Positions 7,203 through 15,417 of a stretch of DNA of 64,000 nt are shown in pieces. This DNA is from Tabrizicola sp. (GTDB lineage Bacteria > Pseudomonadota > Alphaproteobacteria > Rhodobacterales > Rhodobacteraceae), in contig NZ_JAEULO010000023.1 in NCBI RefSeq assembly GCF_016793705.1, positions 1 to 64,000 on the forward strand. Reading direction: 5' to 3'. The translations under genes and the position numbers were made by a program. Position 1 is the stretch's first letter, and every line of letters begins with the position of its first letter. The notes below the pieces were generated by a model. It was not told where the DNA came from. It made no database searches and saw nothing but the letters and a program-made list of their open reading frames with translations.

Positions 7203-8984
7203 TCAGACCGCGCCTTCGGTGAACTGCAACCGGGCGAGGCGGGCATAGAGCCCATCCTCGGCCACCAACTCGTCATGCGTGCCCTGCGCGACGATCCGCC
7301 CGTGGTCGAAGACGACGATCCGGTCGGCGCGCTTCACCGTTGCCAGCCGGTGCGCAACGACCAGCGTCGTCCGCCCCTCGGCGAGCTTCTCCACCGCCGC
7401 CTGCACCAGCCGTTCACTTTCCGCGTCCAGCGCGCTGGTGGCCTCGTCCAGCAAAAGGATCGGTGCGTCTCGCAGGATCGCCCGGGCAATCGCCACCCGC
7501 TGCTTCTGCCCGCCCGACAGCATCACGCCGCGCTCGCCCAGATAGCTGTCATAGCCCTGCGGCAGCGCGGTCAGGAATTCATGCGCGGCGGCGGCCTTCG
7601 CGGCAGCCTCCACCTCGGCATCGGTCGCGTTCAGCCGCCCGAAGCGGATGTTCTCCCGCGCCGAGGTGGCGAAGATCACCGGGTCCTGCGGCACCAGCGC
7701 AATGGCTTGGCGGAAATCGGCCCTGGCCATGTCCGGCAGCGCCAGCCCGTCCAGCGTGATCCGGCCCGCCTGCGGGTCATAGAACCGCATCAGAAGTTGC
7801 AGGATGGTCGTCTTGCCCGCCCCTGAGGGTCCGACCAATGCCACCGTCTCTCCCGGCTTCACATGCAGGCTGACCCCGTTCAGTGCCGAAGCCTCCGGCC
7901 GGGCCGGGTAGCGGAATGTCACATCCTCGAACGAAATCTCGCCCCGCACCGGACGGGGCAAGGCCACCGGACGCAATGGGTCCTGCACGGTATCCTCGGT
8001 CCCGAGCAGTTCGACCAATCGTTCGGTCGCCCCCGCTGCGCGCTGCAACTCTCCCCAGATTTCGGACAAGGCCCCCACGGCGCCTGCCACCATCACTGCA
8101 TAGATCACGAACTGGATCAGCGCGCCGACCGACATCGTCCCCTCGCGCACGTCGCGCGCCCCGATCCACAAGACGCCCACCACCCCGGCGAAGACCAGGA
8201 AGATCACGATCACCGTCATCACTGCCCGCGTCTTGATCCGCGCCTTGGCCGAGGCGAAGCTTTTCTCCGTCACTTCGGCGAACTCGCCCCGCGTCGCCGC
8301 CTCATGGGTAAAGGCCTGCACCGTCTGCACCGAAGAGAGCGCTTCGGAGGCCGAGCCGGAGGAAGCCGCGATCCAGTCCTGGTTTTCGCGCGACAGCGCC
8401 CGAAGCCTGCGCCCCAGCACGACGATGGGTACGATGATCGCGGGCACGACCAGCAGCACCAGCCCGGTCAGCTTGGCCGAGGTCAGGAGCAGCAGGACCA
8501 GTCCGCCCAGCAGGATCAGCAGGTTGCGCAGCGCGATCGAGACCGAGGAGCCGATCACCGAGAGGATCAGCGTGGTGTCGGTGGTGATCCGGCTGAGGAC
8601 CTCGCCGGTAAGGATGCGTTCGAAGAAGGCGGGCGACATGCCCATGACCCGATCGAACAATGCGCGCCGGATGTCGGCCACCACACGCTCGCCGAGGCGG
8701 GTCACGAAGTAGTACCGCAACCCCGTGCCCACGGCGAGCAGCGCGGCAATCGCCAGCGCTGCGCCGAAATACTTGTCAAGAAGCTGAACCTGCGCGGTGT
8801 TGAACCCGTCGACCACCCGGCGCACCGCCAAGGGCAGCACGAGGCTGATCCCCGCCGTCAAGATCAGCGCCATCAGCGCCAGTCCCGCCATGCCGCGATA
8901 GGGCCACAGGAACGGCACCAGCCCCCGCAGGGCGCCCACCCGTTTTGACTTCGGCCGATCCTCGACTGTTGAACTGTCCGACAT
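7203..8984 (-). CDS. ABC exporter, fused membrane and ATPase domains
   Basis: A 593-residue half-transporter that would act as a homodimer. Residues 1-330 hold the six-helix exporter membrane domain (PYRGMAGLALMALILTAGIS is the first helix). The ATPase domain follows with Walker A GPSGAGKTT (about 383-391), signature LSGGQKQRVAIARA (about 487-500), Walker B ILLLDEATSALD and the H-loop VVAHRLATV. It resembles the MsbA/lipid and multidrug exporter group; the cargo cannot be told. The start at MSDSSTVEDRPK puts a short charged tail before helix 1. It diverges from the hydrolase gene at 9113 with 128 bases between. Confidence 0.88.
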   Translation of the reverse strand: MSDSSTVEDRPKSKRVGALRGLVPFLWPYRGMAGLALMALILTAGISLVLPLAVRRVVDGFNTAQVQLLDKYFGAALAIAALLAVGTGLRYYFVTRLGERVVADIRRALFDRVMGMSPAFFERILTGEVLSRITTDTTLILSVIGSSVSIALRNLLILLGGLVLLLLTSAKLTGLVLLVVPAIIVPIVVLGRRLRALSRENQDWIAASSGSASEALSSVQTVQAFTHEAATRGEFAEVTEKSFASAKARIKTRAVMTVIVIFLVFAGVVGVLWIGARDVREGTMSVGALIQFVIYAVMVAGAVGALSEIWGELQRAAGATERLVELLGTEDTVQDPLRPVALPRPVRGEISFEDVTFRYPARPEASALNGVSLHVKPGETVALVGPSGAGKTTILQLLMRFYDPQAGRITLDGLALPDMARADFRQAIALVPQDPVIFATSARENIRFGRLNATDAEVEAAAKAAAAHEFLTALPQGYDSYLGERGVMLSGGQKQRVAIARAILRDAPILLLDEATSALDAESERLVQAAVEKLAEGRTTLVVAHRLATVKRADRIVVFDHGRIVAQGTHDELVAEDGLYARLARLQFTEGAV

Positions 8985-9112
8985 GCCGCCCGCCTCACTG
9001 ACTTCGGGCAAGGGTTTAGTCTGCCATCCCGCAGGCCACAAGCGTCCCGACCTGCGACCAAAGCCCCGGGGGCCCCTTTCCCCCGCCCGTCCCGCGTGCC
9101 ACGGTGGCGCCC

Positions 9113-9940
9113 ATGACCGAGACCGCACATTTCATCGCCGAAGACGGCGCCCGCCTGGCCTATCGCGACGAAGGGCAGGGCCTGCCCCTCCTCTGCCTGC
9201 CCGGCCTGACCCGCTCCATGGCCGATTTCGACTACCTCATTCCCCATCTGCCCCCCCTCCGCCTGATCCGATTGGACTACCGGGGCCGTGGCGAAAGCGA
9301 CTGGACCGGCGCTGCCACCTACACGGTCGAGCAGGAGGCCAAGGATGCCGTCGCGCTCCTGAACCATCTCGGGGTCGCGAAAGCCGCCATCCTTGGCACC
9401 TCGCGCGGCGGGTTGATCGGCATGGTCCTTGGCGCCGTGGCGCGCGACCGGGTGCTGGGCCTCTGCCTGAATGACGTCGGGCCCGAGATCGCCCGCGAGG
9501 GGCTGGCGCGCATCTCCGACTATGTCGGCCGCAACCCGGCGGGCCGCACGTATGAGGGCTTCGCCGACCGCCTGTCCCGCAGCCCCGGTTTCGAGGGCGT
9601 ACCGATGTCGCGCTGGCTGGAGGAGGCGCGGAAGCTGGCGGTGGAAACGCCAGACGGCCTGCGCATCCCATACGACCCCGTCCTGCGCGAGGCTTTCCTG
9701 AAAGCCTTCGACGGTCCGCCGGTCGATCTCTGGCCTCTGTTCGACGCCCTCGCAGGCCTGCCGCTCGCCCTCATCCGGGGCGCGAACTCCGACCTTCTGT
9801 CCTCCGAGAGCACACAGAAGATGCGTGACCGCCGCCCCGACATGGCCTTCGCCGAAGTCCCCGGTCGCGCGCATATCCCCTTCCTCGACGAGCCCGAAGC
9901 CGTGGCCCTGATCCGCGCCTTCCTGAAGGGCCTGGCATGA
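9113..9940 (+). CDS. Alpha/beta hydrolase
   Basis: This 275-residue alpha/beta-fold hydrolase has oxyanion-side LCLPGLTRS, RLDYRGRGESDW, nucleophile elbow GTSRGG (Ser intact), and terminal histidine in GRAHIPFLDEPEA. The substrate is unknown. Its stop overlaps the ATG of the PLP enzyme at 9937, and that gene in turn overlaps a second hydrolase, giving a three-gene coupled operon. The start at 9113 (MTETAHFIAEDG) is preferred to an ATG three codons earlier, but neither has a strong ribosome binding site. Confidence 0.82.
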   Translation: MTETAHFIAEDGARLAYRDEGQGLPLLCLPGLTRSMADFDYLIPHLPPLRLIRLDYRGRGESDWTGAATYTVEQEAKDAVALLNHLGVAKAAILGTSRGGLIGMVLGAVARDRVLGLCLNDVGPEIAREGLARISDYVGRNPAGRTYEGFADRLSRSPGFEGVPMSRWLEEARKLAVETPDGLRIPYDPVLREAFLKAFDGPPVDLWPLFDALAGLPLALIRGANSDLLSSESTQKMRDRRPDMAFAEVPGRAHIPFLDEPEAVALIRAFLKGLA

Positions 9941-10902
9941 ACATCGACATGATCGAAGCCGCCGCCCGGCGCATGTCCGGCCATGTCCGCCGCACGCCGC
10001 TTCTGAACGCGCCCCTTCTCGACAGGGCCATCGGCCGGCGCATCTTCGTCAAGGCTGAATGCCTGCAGATCACCGGCAGCTTCAAGGCCCGCGGCGGCTG
10101 GTCCGCCGTCTCCGCCCTTGCCCCCGAGGCGCGGGCGCGGGGCGTCATCGCCTATTCCTCCGGCAACCACGCGCAGGGGGTCGCCCATGCCGCCGCCCGC
10201 CACGGCGCGCCCTGTGTCATCCTGATGCCTTCGGACGCGCCGCAGGTGAAGATCGCCAACACCCGCGCCTACGGGGCCGAGGTGGTGCTCTACGACCGTT
10301 CGACCGAGGACCGCGACGCCATCGGCGCCCGCATCGCCGCCGACCGCGGACTCACCCTGATCAAGCCTTACGACGATCCGCAGGTCATCGCGGGTCAGGG
10401 CACCGTGGGGCTGGAACTCGCCGAGCAGGCGGCCGAGGTCGGGGTTGCGGAGGCCCCGGTGTTCGTCTGCTGCGGGGGCGGGGGCCTCTCCTCCGGCATC
10501 GCGCTGGCGCTCGAGGCCCGCGCCCCGGGGCTGCGGGTCCATACGGCGGAACCGCTGGGGTTCGAGGACATGGCCCGCTCGCTCGCCAGCGGTCGACGCG
10601 AGAGGAACCCCGCGCCCAGCGGCTCGATCTGCGATGCCATCCTGACACCAAGCCCTGGCGAGTTGACCCTCCCCATCCTCTCGCGCCTTGCCGGGCCGGG
10701 CGCCGTGATCAGCGACGATCAGGCCCTGCAGGCGATGGCACTTGCCTTCACCCACCTGCGCATCGTGCTGGAACCCGGTGGAGCCGCCGCCCTCGCCGCT
10801 GCGCTGTTCGGCGATGACCTGCCCGGCACCGTCATCGCTGTCGCTACTGGTGGCAACGTCGACCCCGCCACTTTCGCCGCCGCCCTGGACCGCTTCGCGT
10901 GA
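9937..10902 (+). CDS. Threonine dehydratase/serine racemase-like PLP enzyme
   Basis: A 321-residue fold-type II PLP enzyme. The lysine that binds PLP is in TGSFKARGG (Lys50), SSGNHAQGVA binds the carboxylate, and CCGGGGLSSG binds the phosphate. Length and motifs match threonine ammonia-lyases of the catabolic type and serine/hydroxyaspartate dehydratases, and there is no C-terminal ACT domain. It resembles bhcB at 57866 in architecture, so hydroxy-amino acid dehydration is the safest statement. It overlaps both neighbours by 4 nt (ATGA upstream, GTGA downstream). Confidence 0.83.
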   Translation: MNIDMIEAAARRMSGHVRRTPLLNAPLLDRAIGRRIFVKAECLQITGSFKARGGWSAVSALAPEARARGVIAYSSGNHAQGVAHAAARHGAPCVILMPSDAPQVKIANTRAYGAEVVLYDRSTEDRDAIGARIAADRGLTLIKPYDDPQVIAGQGTVGLELAEQAAEVGVAEAPVFVCCGGGGLSSGIALALEARAPGLRVHTAEPLGFEDMARSLASGRRERNPAPSGSICDAILTPSPGELTLPILSRLAGPGAVISDDQALQAMALAFTHLRIVLEPGGAAALAAALFGDDLPGTVIAVATGGNVDPATFAAALDRFA

Positions 10903-11675
10903 GCCTCGTCTGGCTCGAAGACCTGCGCCTCAACGCCGAGCTTTCCGGCCCCGCAACCGCTCCGCCCCTGGTCCTGATCCACGGCCTCGGCCTCGACCAC
11001 CGGCTCTGGGACGCGCTTTTGCCGCACCTGCGAACCCGCACCCTCCGCCTCGACCTGCGCGGCCATGGTGACTCCGACACCCCCGCACCTCCCTACGCGA
11101 TGGGCACGCTCATCCGCGATGTCGAACGCCTGATGACCCATTTCGCTTTCAAGGACGCCGTCGTCCTTGGCGCGGGCGAGGGCGGACTGATCGCTCAGGG
11201 GCTGGCGGCCAAACGGCTCGACCTCGTCCGCGCGCTGGTCCTGACCGGCTCGGCCACCCGCTTCGGCAACCCCGCCGTCTGGGAAAGCCGCCTCGCCCGG
11301 CTGCGCGACCATGGCCCCGACCTTGACGCCGAATGTGCCCAACTCCTCGGCCCGCGCTGGCAGGCTTCGTCGGCACTTGCCCCGACCCGCGCCATGCTGG
11401 ACCTCACCCGCCCCGAAGGCTGTCAGGGCTACGCCTCCGCCACCGCGACGGCCGATTTCTTCCAGACCACAGCCACCCTGAAGCTGCCGACCCTGATCCT
11501 CGCGGGGGCAGATGACCGCAAGACGCCCCCGGACCTGCAGCGAGAGCTTGCCGACCTGATCGCCGGGTCGCAGTTCCAGCTGCTGCGCGGCGGCAGCCAT
11601 CTTTCCATGCTGACGCATCCCGATGCCTTCGCCGACGCGCTGCTCGGATTCCTGACCCGGATCGGCCATTTCTGA
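10899..11675 (+). CDS. Alpha/beta hydrolase-fold protein with a lost nucleophile serine
   Basis: The 258-residue protein resembles 3-oxoadipate enol-lactonase (PcaD)-type hydrolases: LVLIHGLGLDHRLWD, LRLDLRGHGDSD, ILAGADDRKTPPD and GGSHLSML for the late histidine. The nucleophile elbow, normally GxSxGG, reads GAGEGG here, so the catalytic serine position is glycine (GGC at the codon). The rest of the fold is intact, with no frameshift. It may be a pseudo-hydrolase with a binding role, or a recently inactivated enzyme. The GTG start overlaps the preceding stop, indicating coupled translation. Confidence 0.78.
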   Translation: MSLVWLEDLRLNAELSGPATAPPLVLIHGLGLDHRLWDALLPHLRTRTLRLDLRGHGDSDTPAPPYAMGTLIRDVERLMTHFAFKDAVVLGAGEGGLIAQGLAAKRLDLVRALVLTGSATRFGNPAVWESRLARLRDHGPDLDAECAQLLGPRWQASSALAPTRAMLDLTRPEGCQGYASATATADFFQTTATLKLPTLILAGADDRKTPPDLQRELADLIAGSQFQLLRGGSHLSMLTHPDAFADALLGFLTRIGHF

Positions 11676-11954
11676 CGAGCCTGGGCCGCAGATGTTACAG
11701 AATTCAAACACAGAATTGATCCTTAGATCGACAAAGGCCTTCTGGCTTGAACATTCGCCACAACCTGCCACCTTTGCGGCCCCACCCGGAGGCGCCTTGC
11801 CCCTTCGCCACGCCTATCCCATCCGCGCCACATCCTGTCGCGAATGAATAGGCCTGCACCCGCCTTCCCTCCTAGCTTCGTCTCGGCGAGACTGCTCCAG
11901 GGAGAGAGTGGGGTGTAAATCCCCTGCCTCCTCACCAGCCAGAGGGGACGAGAC
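11676..11954. other. Intergenic region with AT-richer start and leader of the enolase-superfamily gene
   Basis: No gene is visible. The first 90 bases are AT-richer than the surroundings and probably hold the promoter for the gene at 11955, but I cannot pick convincing boxes. Near 11880 TCTCGGCGAGA forms a small hairpin, and AGGGGACGAGAC precedes the ATG as the ribosome binding site. Confidence 0.4.
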
Positions 11955-13193
11955 ATGAAACTGAAGGATCTCGAAATCTTCGTCGTCGCGCCGCCATTCC
12001 CCGGCTGGGGCGGGCGCTACTGGATCTTCCCGAAACTCACCACCGACGACGGCATCACGGGTTACGGCGAATGCTACGCCTCCACCGTCGGCCCCAGGGC
12101 CATGCGCGCGGTGATCGAGGACGTGTTCGAACGGCACATGCAGGGCGAAAACCCGGAAAACATCGAGATGATGTTTCGCCGCGCCTACAGTTCCGGCTTC
12201 ACGCAGCGCCCCGACCCAACCGTCATGGGTGCCTTCGCCGGGCTGGAGATCGCCTGCTGGGATATCCTTGGCAAGGCGAGGGGCCGCCCGGTCTGGGCGC
12301 TCCTCGGCGGCAGGATGAACGACCGCATCCGCAGCTACACCTATCTCTACCCCGAACCGGGCAAGGAAAACGCGGACTTCTGGGTCAGCCCCGACGCTGC
12401 TGCCGAGGCCGCCGTCCGCTTCATGAACCTCGGCTTCACCGCCGTGAAGTTCGACCCTGCCGGTCCCTACACGATCCGCGGCGGCCATGAACCGGCCTTG
12501 TCCGACATTTCACGCTCCGTCGCCTTCTGCAAGGCGATCCGCGAGGCGGTGGGCGACCGTGTCGACCTTCTTTTCGGCACCCACGGCCAGTTCACCACAC
12601 CCGGCGCAATCCGGCTTGGGCGCGAACTGGAACCCTACAACCCGCTCTGGTACGAGGAACCCATCCCCCCCGACAACCTCCTCGAATTCGCCGAAGTCGC
12701 GAAATCGGTCCGCGTCCCGCTGGCCACCGGCGAACGGCTCACCACAAAGGCCGAATTCGGCACCCTCCTCCGGGCTGGGGGGGTGAAGATTCTGCAACCG
12801 GCGCTGGGCCGGGTTGGCGGCATCTGGGAGGCGAAGAAGATTGCTGCGATAGCCGAAATCTTCAACGCCGAGATGGCCCCGCACCTTTACGCAGGTCCGG
12901 TGGAATGGGCGGCGAACATCCACCTTTCCGCCTCGATCCCGAACCTCCTGATCGCCGAAACCATCGAGACCGGCGGCGCCTTCCACCAGAAGCTGATCCG
13001 AAAGTCGATCCGCTGGGAAGACGGCTACATCCTGCCGCCCGAAGCCCCTGGCCTTGGCATCGACTTCGACGAGGATGTCGCCCGCGCGCATCCCTACACC
13101 GGCACGGCCCTGCATCTTCAGATGCAGGAGGCGCCTTGCGACTACCGTCACGGCAACCGCTTCGAGGGTGGCGCGCCCTCGACCCCGACCTGA
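11955..13193 (+). CDS. Mandelate racemase/muconate lactonizing-type enolase-superfamily enzyme
   Basis: A 412-residue sugar-acid dehydratase or racemase candidate. The N-terminal capping domain (to about 120) is followed by the barrel with AVKFDPAG (the KxD/KxK strand), VDLLFGTHGQF, WYEEPIPPDN (metal Glu), ATGERLTT (metal Glu), and MAPHLYAGPVEWAANIH (C-terminal His). The segment where mandelate-racemase relatives place their first metal Asp (as in DFHGR) reads FGTHGQ, so a Gly occupies the usual Asp place. Length and motifs suit galactonate- or arabinonate-dehydratase-like members. No transporter or sugar genes adjoin, so the substrate is open. Confidence 0.82.
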   Translation: MKLKDLEIFVVAPPFPGWGGRYWIFPKLTTDDGITGYGECYASTVGPRAMRAVIEDVFERHMQGENPENIEMMFRRAYSSGFTQRPDPTVMGAFAGLEIACWDILGKARGRPVWALLGGRMNDRIRSYTYLYPEPGKENADFWVSPDAAAEAAVRFMNLGFTAVKFDPAGPYTIRGGHEPALSDISRSVAFCKAIREAVGDRVDLLFGTHGQFTTPGAIRLGRELEPYNPLWYEEPIPPDNLLEFAEVAKSVRVPLATGERLTTKAEFGTLLRAGGVKILQPALGRVGGIWEAKKIAAIAEIFNAEMAPHLYAGPVEWAANIHLSASIPNLLIAETIETGGAFHQKLIRKSIRWEDGYILPPEAPGLGIDFDEDVARAHPYTGTALHLQMQEAPCDYRHGNRFEGGAPSTPT

Positions 13194-13259
13194 CCGTCGT
13201 CCGTGGCAACGCCGTCCGAGGGGTTCGATGCCCCGAGGACGGCTCTCTTGTCGGGAAAA

Positions 13260-13336
13260 TGGCGGGCCCGGAAGGACTTGAACCCTCAACCTCGGACTTA
13301 GAAGGTCCTTGCTCTATCCAGTTGAGCTACGAGCCC
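13260..13336 (-). tRNA. tRNA-Arg(TCT)
   Basis: The minus strand folds into a full cloverleaf. The acceptor GGGCTCG pairs with CGGGCCC (one G-U), the D arm is GCTC/GAGC, and the anticodon loop CTTCTAA carries anticodon TCT. The T arm is GAGGG-TTCAAGT-CCTTC, discriminator G, with CCA encoded. Total 77 nt. It reads AGA codons. Confidence 0.96.
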
Positions 13337-13367
13337 GCGCCGCGCCCTTTTGGGCCAAGGCCACAGA

Positions 13368-13826
13368 TCAGGCAAGCATCTTCGTCATGAAGACCGAATT
13401 CGGATCGTCCGAATAACCCTCGAACGGCGGGCAGTCCTGAAACCCCGCCCGGCCATACAGCGCCCGCGCCGCCACGAAGGTCGGCTGCACCCCGGTCTCC
13501 AGGCTCAGCCGAGTGAAGCCCTCGGCCCGCGCGGCACTGACCAGATGGTCCAGCATCGCCTTCGACAGGCCGCGGCCGCGCGCCTCGGTCAGGACATGCA
13601 TCGACTTGATCTCGGCATGGGTCGTGTCGATCGGCTTGTAAGCCCCCATGGCCAATGGCTCGCCCGCGTCGCGCAGCACGAAGAACCGGATGCCCGGTGC
13701 CGCGAGCGCCCCCTTGTCCATCATGTGAATCGATTCGGGTGGTGTGTCGGCATGCATGTCCGCGGTGTGACGCTGGAACAGCAGCTCCAGATCAGGGGTC
13801 AGCGGGTGCTCTTCGGCGATGATCAT
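13368..13826 (-). CDS. GNAT-family N-acetyltransferase
   Basis: The 152-residue protein carries the acetyl-CoA binding motif A in SMHVLTEARGRGLSKAMLDH (the RGxGxS/A type) and a C-terminal motif B, ALYGRAGFQDCPPF. It looks like the PhnO/YafP-type small acetyltransferases that acetylate amines; the substrate is unknown. The ATG at 13826 gives MIIAEEHPLTPDLELLFQRH, which matches the usual family start, whereas longer frames begin in junk. It ends 31 bases from the tRNA gene, which is on the same strand. Confidence 0.82.
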   Translation of the reverse strand: MIIAEEHPLTPDLELLFQRHTADMHADTPPESIHMMDKGALAAPGIRFFVLRDAGEPLAMGAYKPIDTTHAEIKSMHVLTEARGRGLSKAMLDHLVSAARAEGFTRLSLETGVQPTFVAARALYGRAGFQDCPPFEGYSDDPNSVFMTKMLA

Positions 13827-13887
13827 GGACGGGCTCCTTGCGCCCTTCCTGCCCCGCCCGGCGCAGACTGGCAACCCCGGCGGGTAA

Positions 13888-14199
13888 TCAATGCGTCCAG
13901 GCGCCCTTGCGGTCGGTGGCGAAATTCTCGCCATAGCCGCGCGGGCGGATGTTGGCCTTGCGTGGCTTCGGTTCCACGAGGTCGAACTCCAGCCCCCTCT
14001 CGGCGGCATAGGTCTGGGCTTCCTCGCGCGTGTCGAACTTCAGTCTCACCTGGGCCTGGGTGTCCGAGGACGAGGTCCAGCCCATCAGCGGATCGACCTC
14101 GCGCTCAGATGCCGGGGCGAATTCCAGCACCCATTGGTGGGTCTTGGCGGTGCCGGACTGCATGGCGGTCCTGGCGGGCTGGTAGATGCGGGCGCGCAT
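13888..14199 (-). CDS. NDUFS4-like accessory subunit of respiratory complex I
   Basis: The 103-residue protein starts [20 protein letters not shown] and has [20 protein letters not shown] and [19 protein letters not shown]. This is the ETC complex I subunit family (mitochondrial NDUFS4/AQDQ, 18 kDa), an accessory subunit found in alphaproteobacteria outside the nuo operon. It sits on the peripheral arm of NADH dehydrogenase. The C-terminus [20 protein letters not shown] is typical. The start is set by this conserved N-terminus. Confidence 0.9.
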   Translation of the reverse strand: MRARIYQPARTAMQSGTAKTHQWVLEFAPASEREVDPLMGWTSSSDTQAQVRLKFDTREEAQTYAAERGLEFDLVEPKPRKANIRPRGYGENFATDRKGAWTH

Positions 14200-14419
14200 G
14201 GGACAATCCTCCGAAGCTGCGCCCCGTGTTAGCCGAAGCCTTCGGGAAAGCGCAAGCCTCACCTGTGGCGGAAAAGGCTGCCGGCCGGCGTCGGGGAGTG
14301 TGGGGTGGGTAGGGTCGACGCCGACCGGCAGCTTCAGTTGCTGCTTGCCCGACCAGTCTGGCCGAATTTCCGGCGCATATCAACCTAAAGTTGTATCTTT
14401 TCCAACACCCTGTTTTGGG

Positions 14420-15280
14420 TCAGTCCTCGCGGCGGTGAAGCCGGATGATCTGGTAGCGGTTGTAAAGACGGAAGGACTCGGCGGTCCGGGTCGTGCCGGT
14501 CAGCCGCTGCATCAGGTTCTCGCGCCTCTTGCGCGACAGGAACAGCCCGATCCCTTTCGCCAGTGCCCAATGCGCGGTGGGCCGCTTGCTGCGAATCTCG
14601 TCCGAGACGCGGGTGACGCCGTGGCCGAGCACATGGAACAGGGACTGTTCAAGGTCGATGGAGGGCGCGACGGCGTCGGTGATGTCCTCCTCGGCCTCGA
14701 CCGTGAAGGGCGACGCCGCGACCGCCTCCTGGAAAACCGCCAGCCGATGCCCGCCTCCGGGCTGCGGACCCTTGGCCTTGCGGCCCCGGTAGGCTTCGGT
14801 CCGGAAGCAGTCGGCGATCAGCACCTTGCCGCCCGGCGCCAAGAGCAGCGCGCATTTCGGCAGGCTTTCGGCCAAGGGGATGTACTGGAAGCTTTCCGAG
14901 AAAAGGCAGAGGTCATAGGGGCCCCGGCCTTGGAACGCCTCGAAGGTGGTCTCATGCACTACCGCGCCCTTCGCCGTTTCCCGGCAGCGCATCGCGAGGA
15001 AGGGCGAGGGCACGACGATTTCCACCGAATGCCCCAGCGCAAGAAGCTTCTTCGCCGTTTCTCCCGCCCCACCGCCGATGTCGAGGATGCGCAAGGGACC
15101 TTCCGGCAGGTAGCCGAAAAGCTTCGCGGTGTAGCCGTCCTGTGCTGCCCGCAGGTTGCCCGCCGTCACCTCAAGGCCCGTCCAGAGCCCGTAATGCAGG
15201 TTCTCCGCCCCGGTCAGCCAGCGGATGAACGCCAGCCCCACATCCAGCCCCACGGCGCGCGTGTCGATCTTTTCAGCCAT
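14420..15280 (-). CDS. SAM-dependent methyltransferase
   Basis: The 286-residue protein has a class I methyltransferase core: LRILDIGGGAGETAKKLLAL (SAM motif I, about 65-84), SVEIVVPSPF (motif II), YDLCLFSESFQYI (post II) and LAPGGKVLIADCFR (motif III). The C-terminal quarter is basic (KGIGLFLSRKRRENLMQRL). The substrate is unknown; the size and DxGGGxG form fit small-molecule or lipid methyltransferases. It diverges from uvrB, with 137 bases between. Confidence 0.8.
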   Translation of the reverse strand: MAEKIDTRAVGLDVGLAFIRWLTGAENLHYGLWTGLEVTAGNLRAAQDGYTAKLFGYLPEGPLRILDIGGGAGETAKKLLALGHSVEIVVPSPFLAMRCRETAKGAVVHETTFEAFQGRGPYDLCLFSESFQYIPLAESLPKCALLLAPGGKVLIADCFRTEAYRGRKAKGPQPGGGHRLAVFQEAVAASPFTVEAEEDITDAVAPSIDLEQSLFHVLGHGVTRVSDEIRSKRPTAHWALAKGIGLFLSRKRRENLMQRLTGTTRTAESFRLYNRYQIIRLHRRED

Positions 15281-15417
15281 CAGTCACCTCTGACGGCGAG
15301 CCTTAGCCGCTTGCCCGGCTTTCGGCAACGGTTTCGCCCCCGGACGCGGATCACCGCTTGAACTAGAACAAAAACGGATCAAATCTGTCCTGTCCCGACT
15401 CCCCCGAAGGCTGCCTC

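Noticed and set aside
4849..8948. Several long plus-strand frames over the acyl-CoA synthetase and ABC exporter
   Set aside because: They lie wholly opposite complete, motif-bearing genes and have antisense-type composition.
13888..14199. Calling the NDUFS4-like gene a fragment of a nuo operon
   Set aside because: This subunit is normally encoded away from nuo in alphaproteobacteria and the gene is complete.
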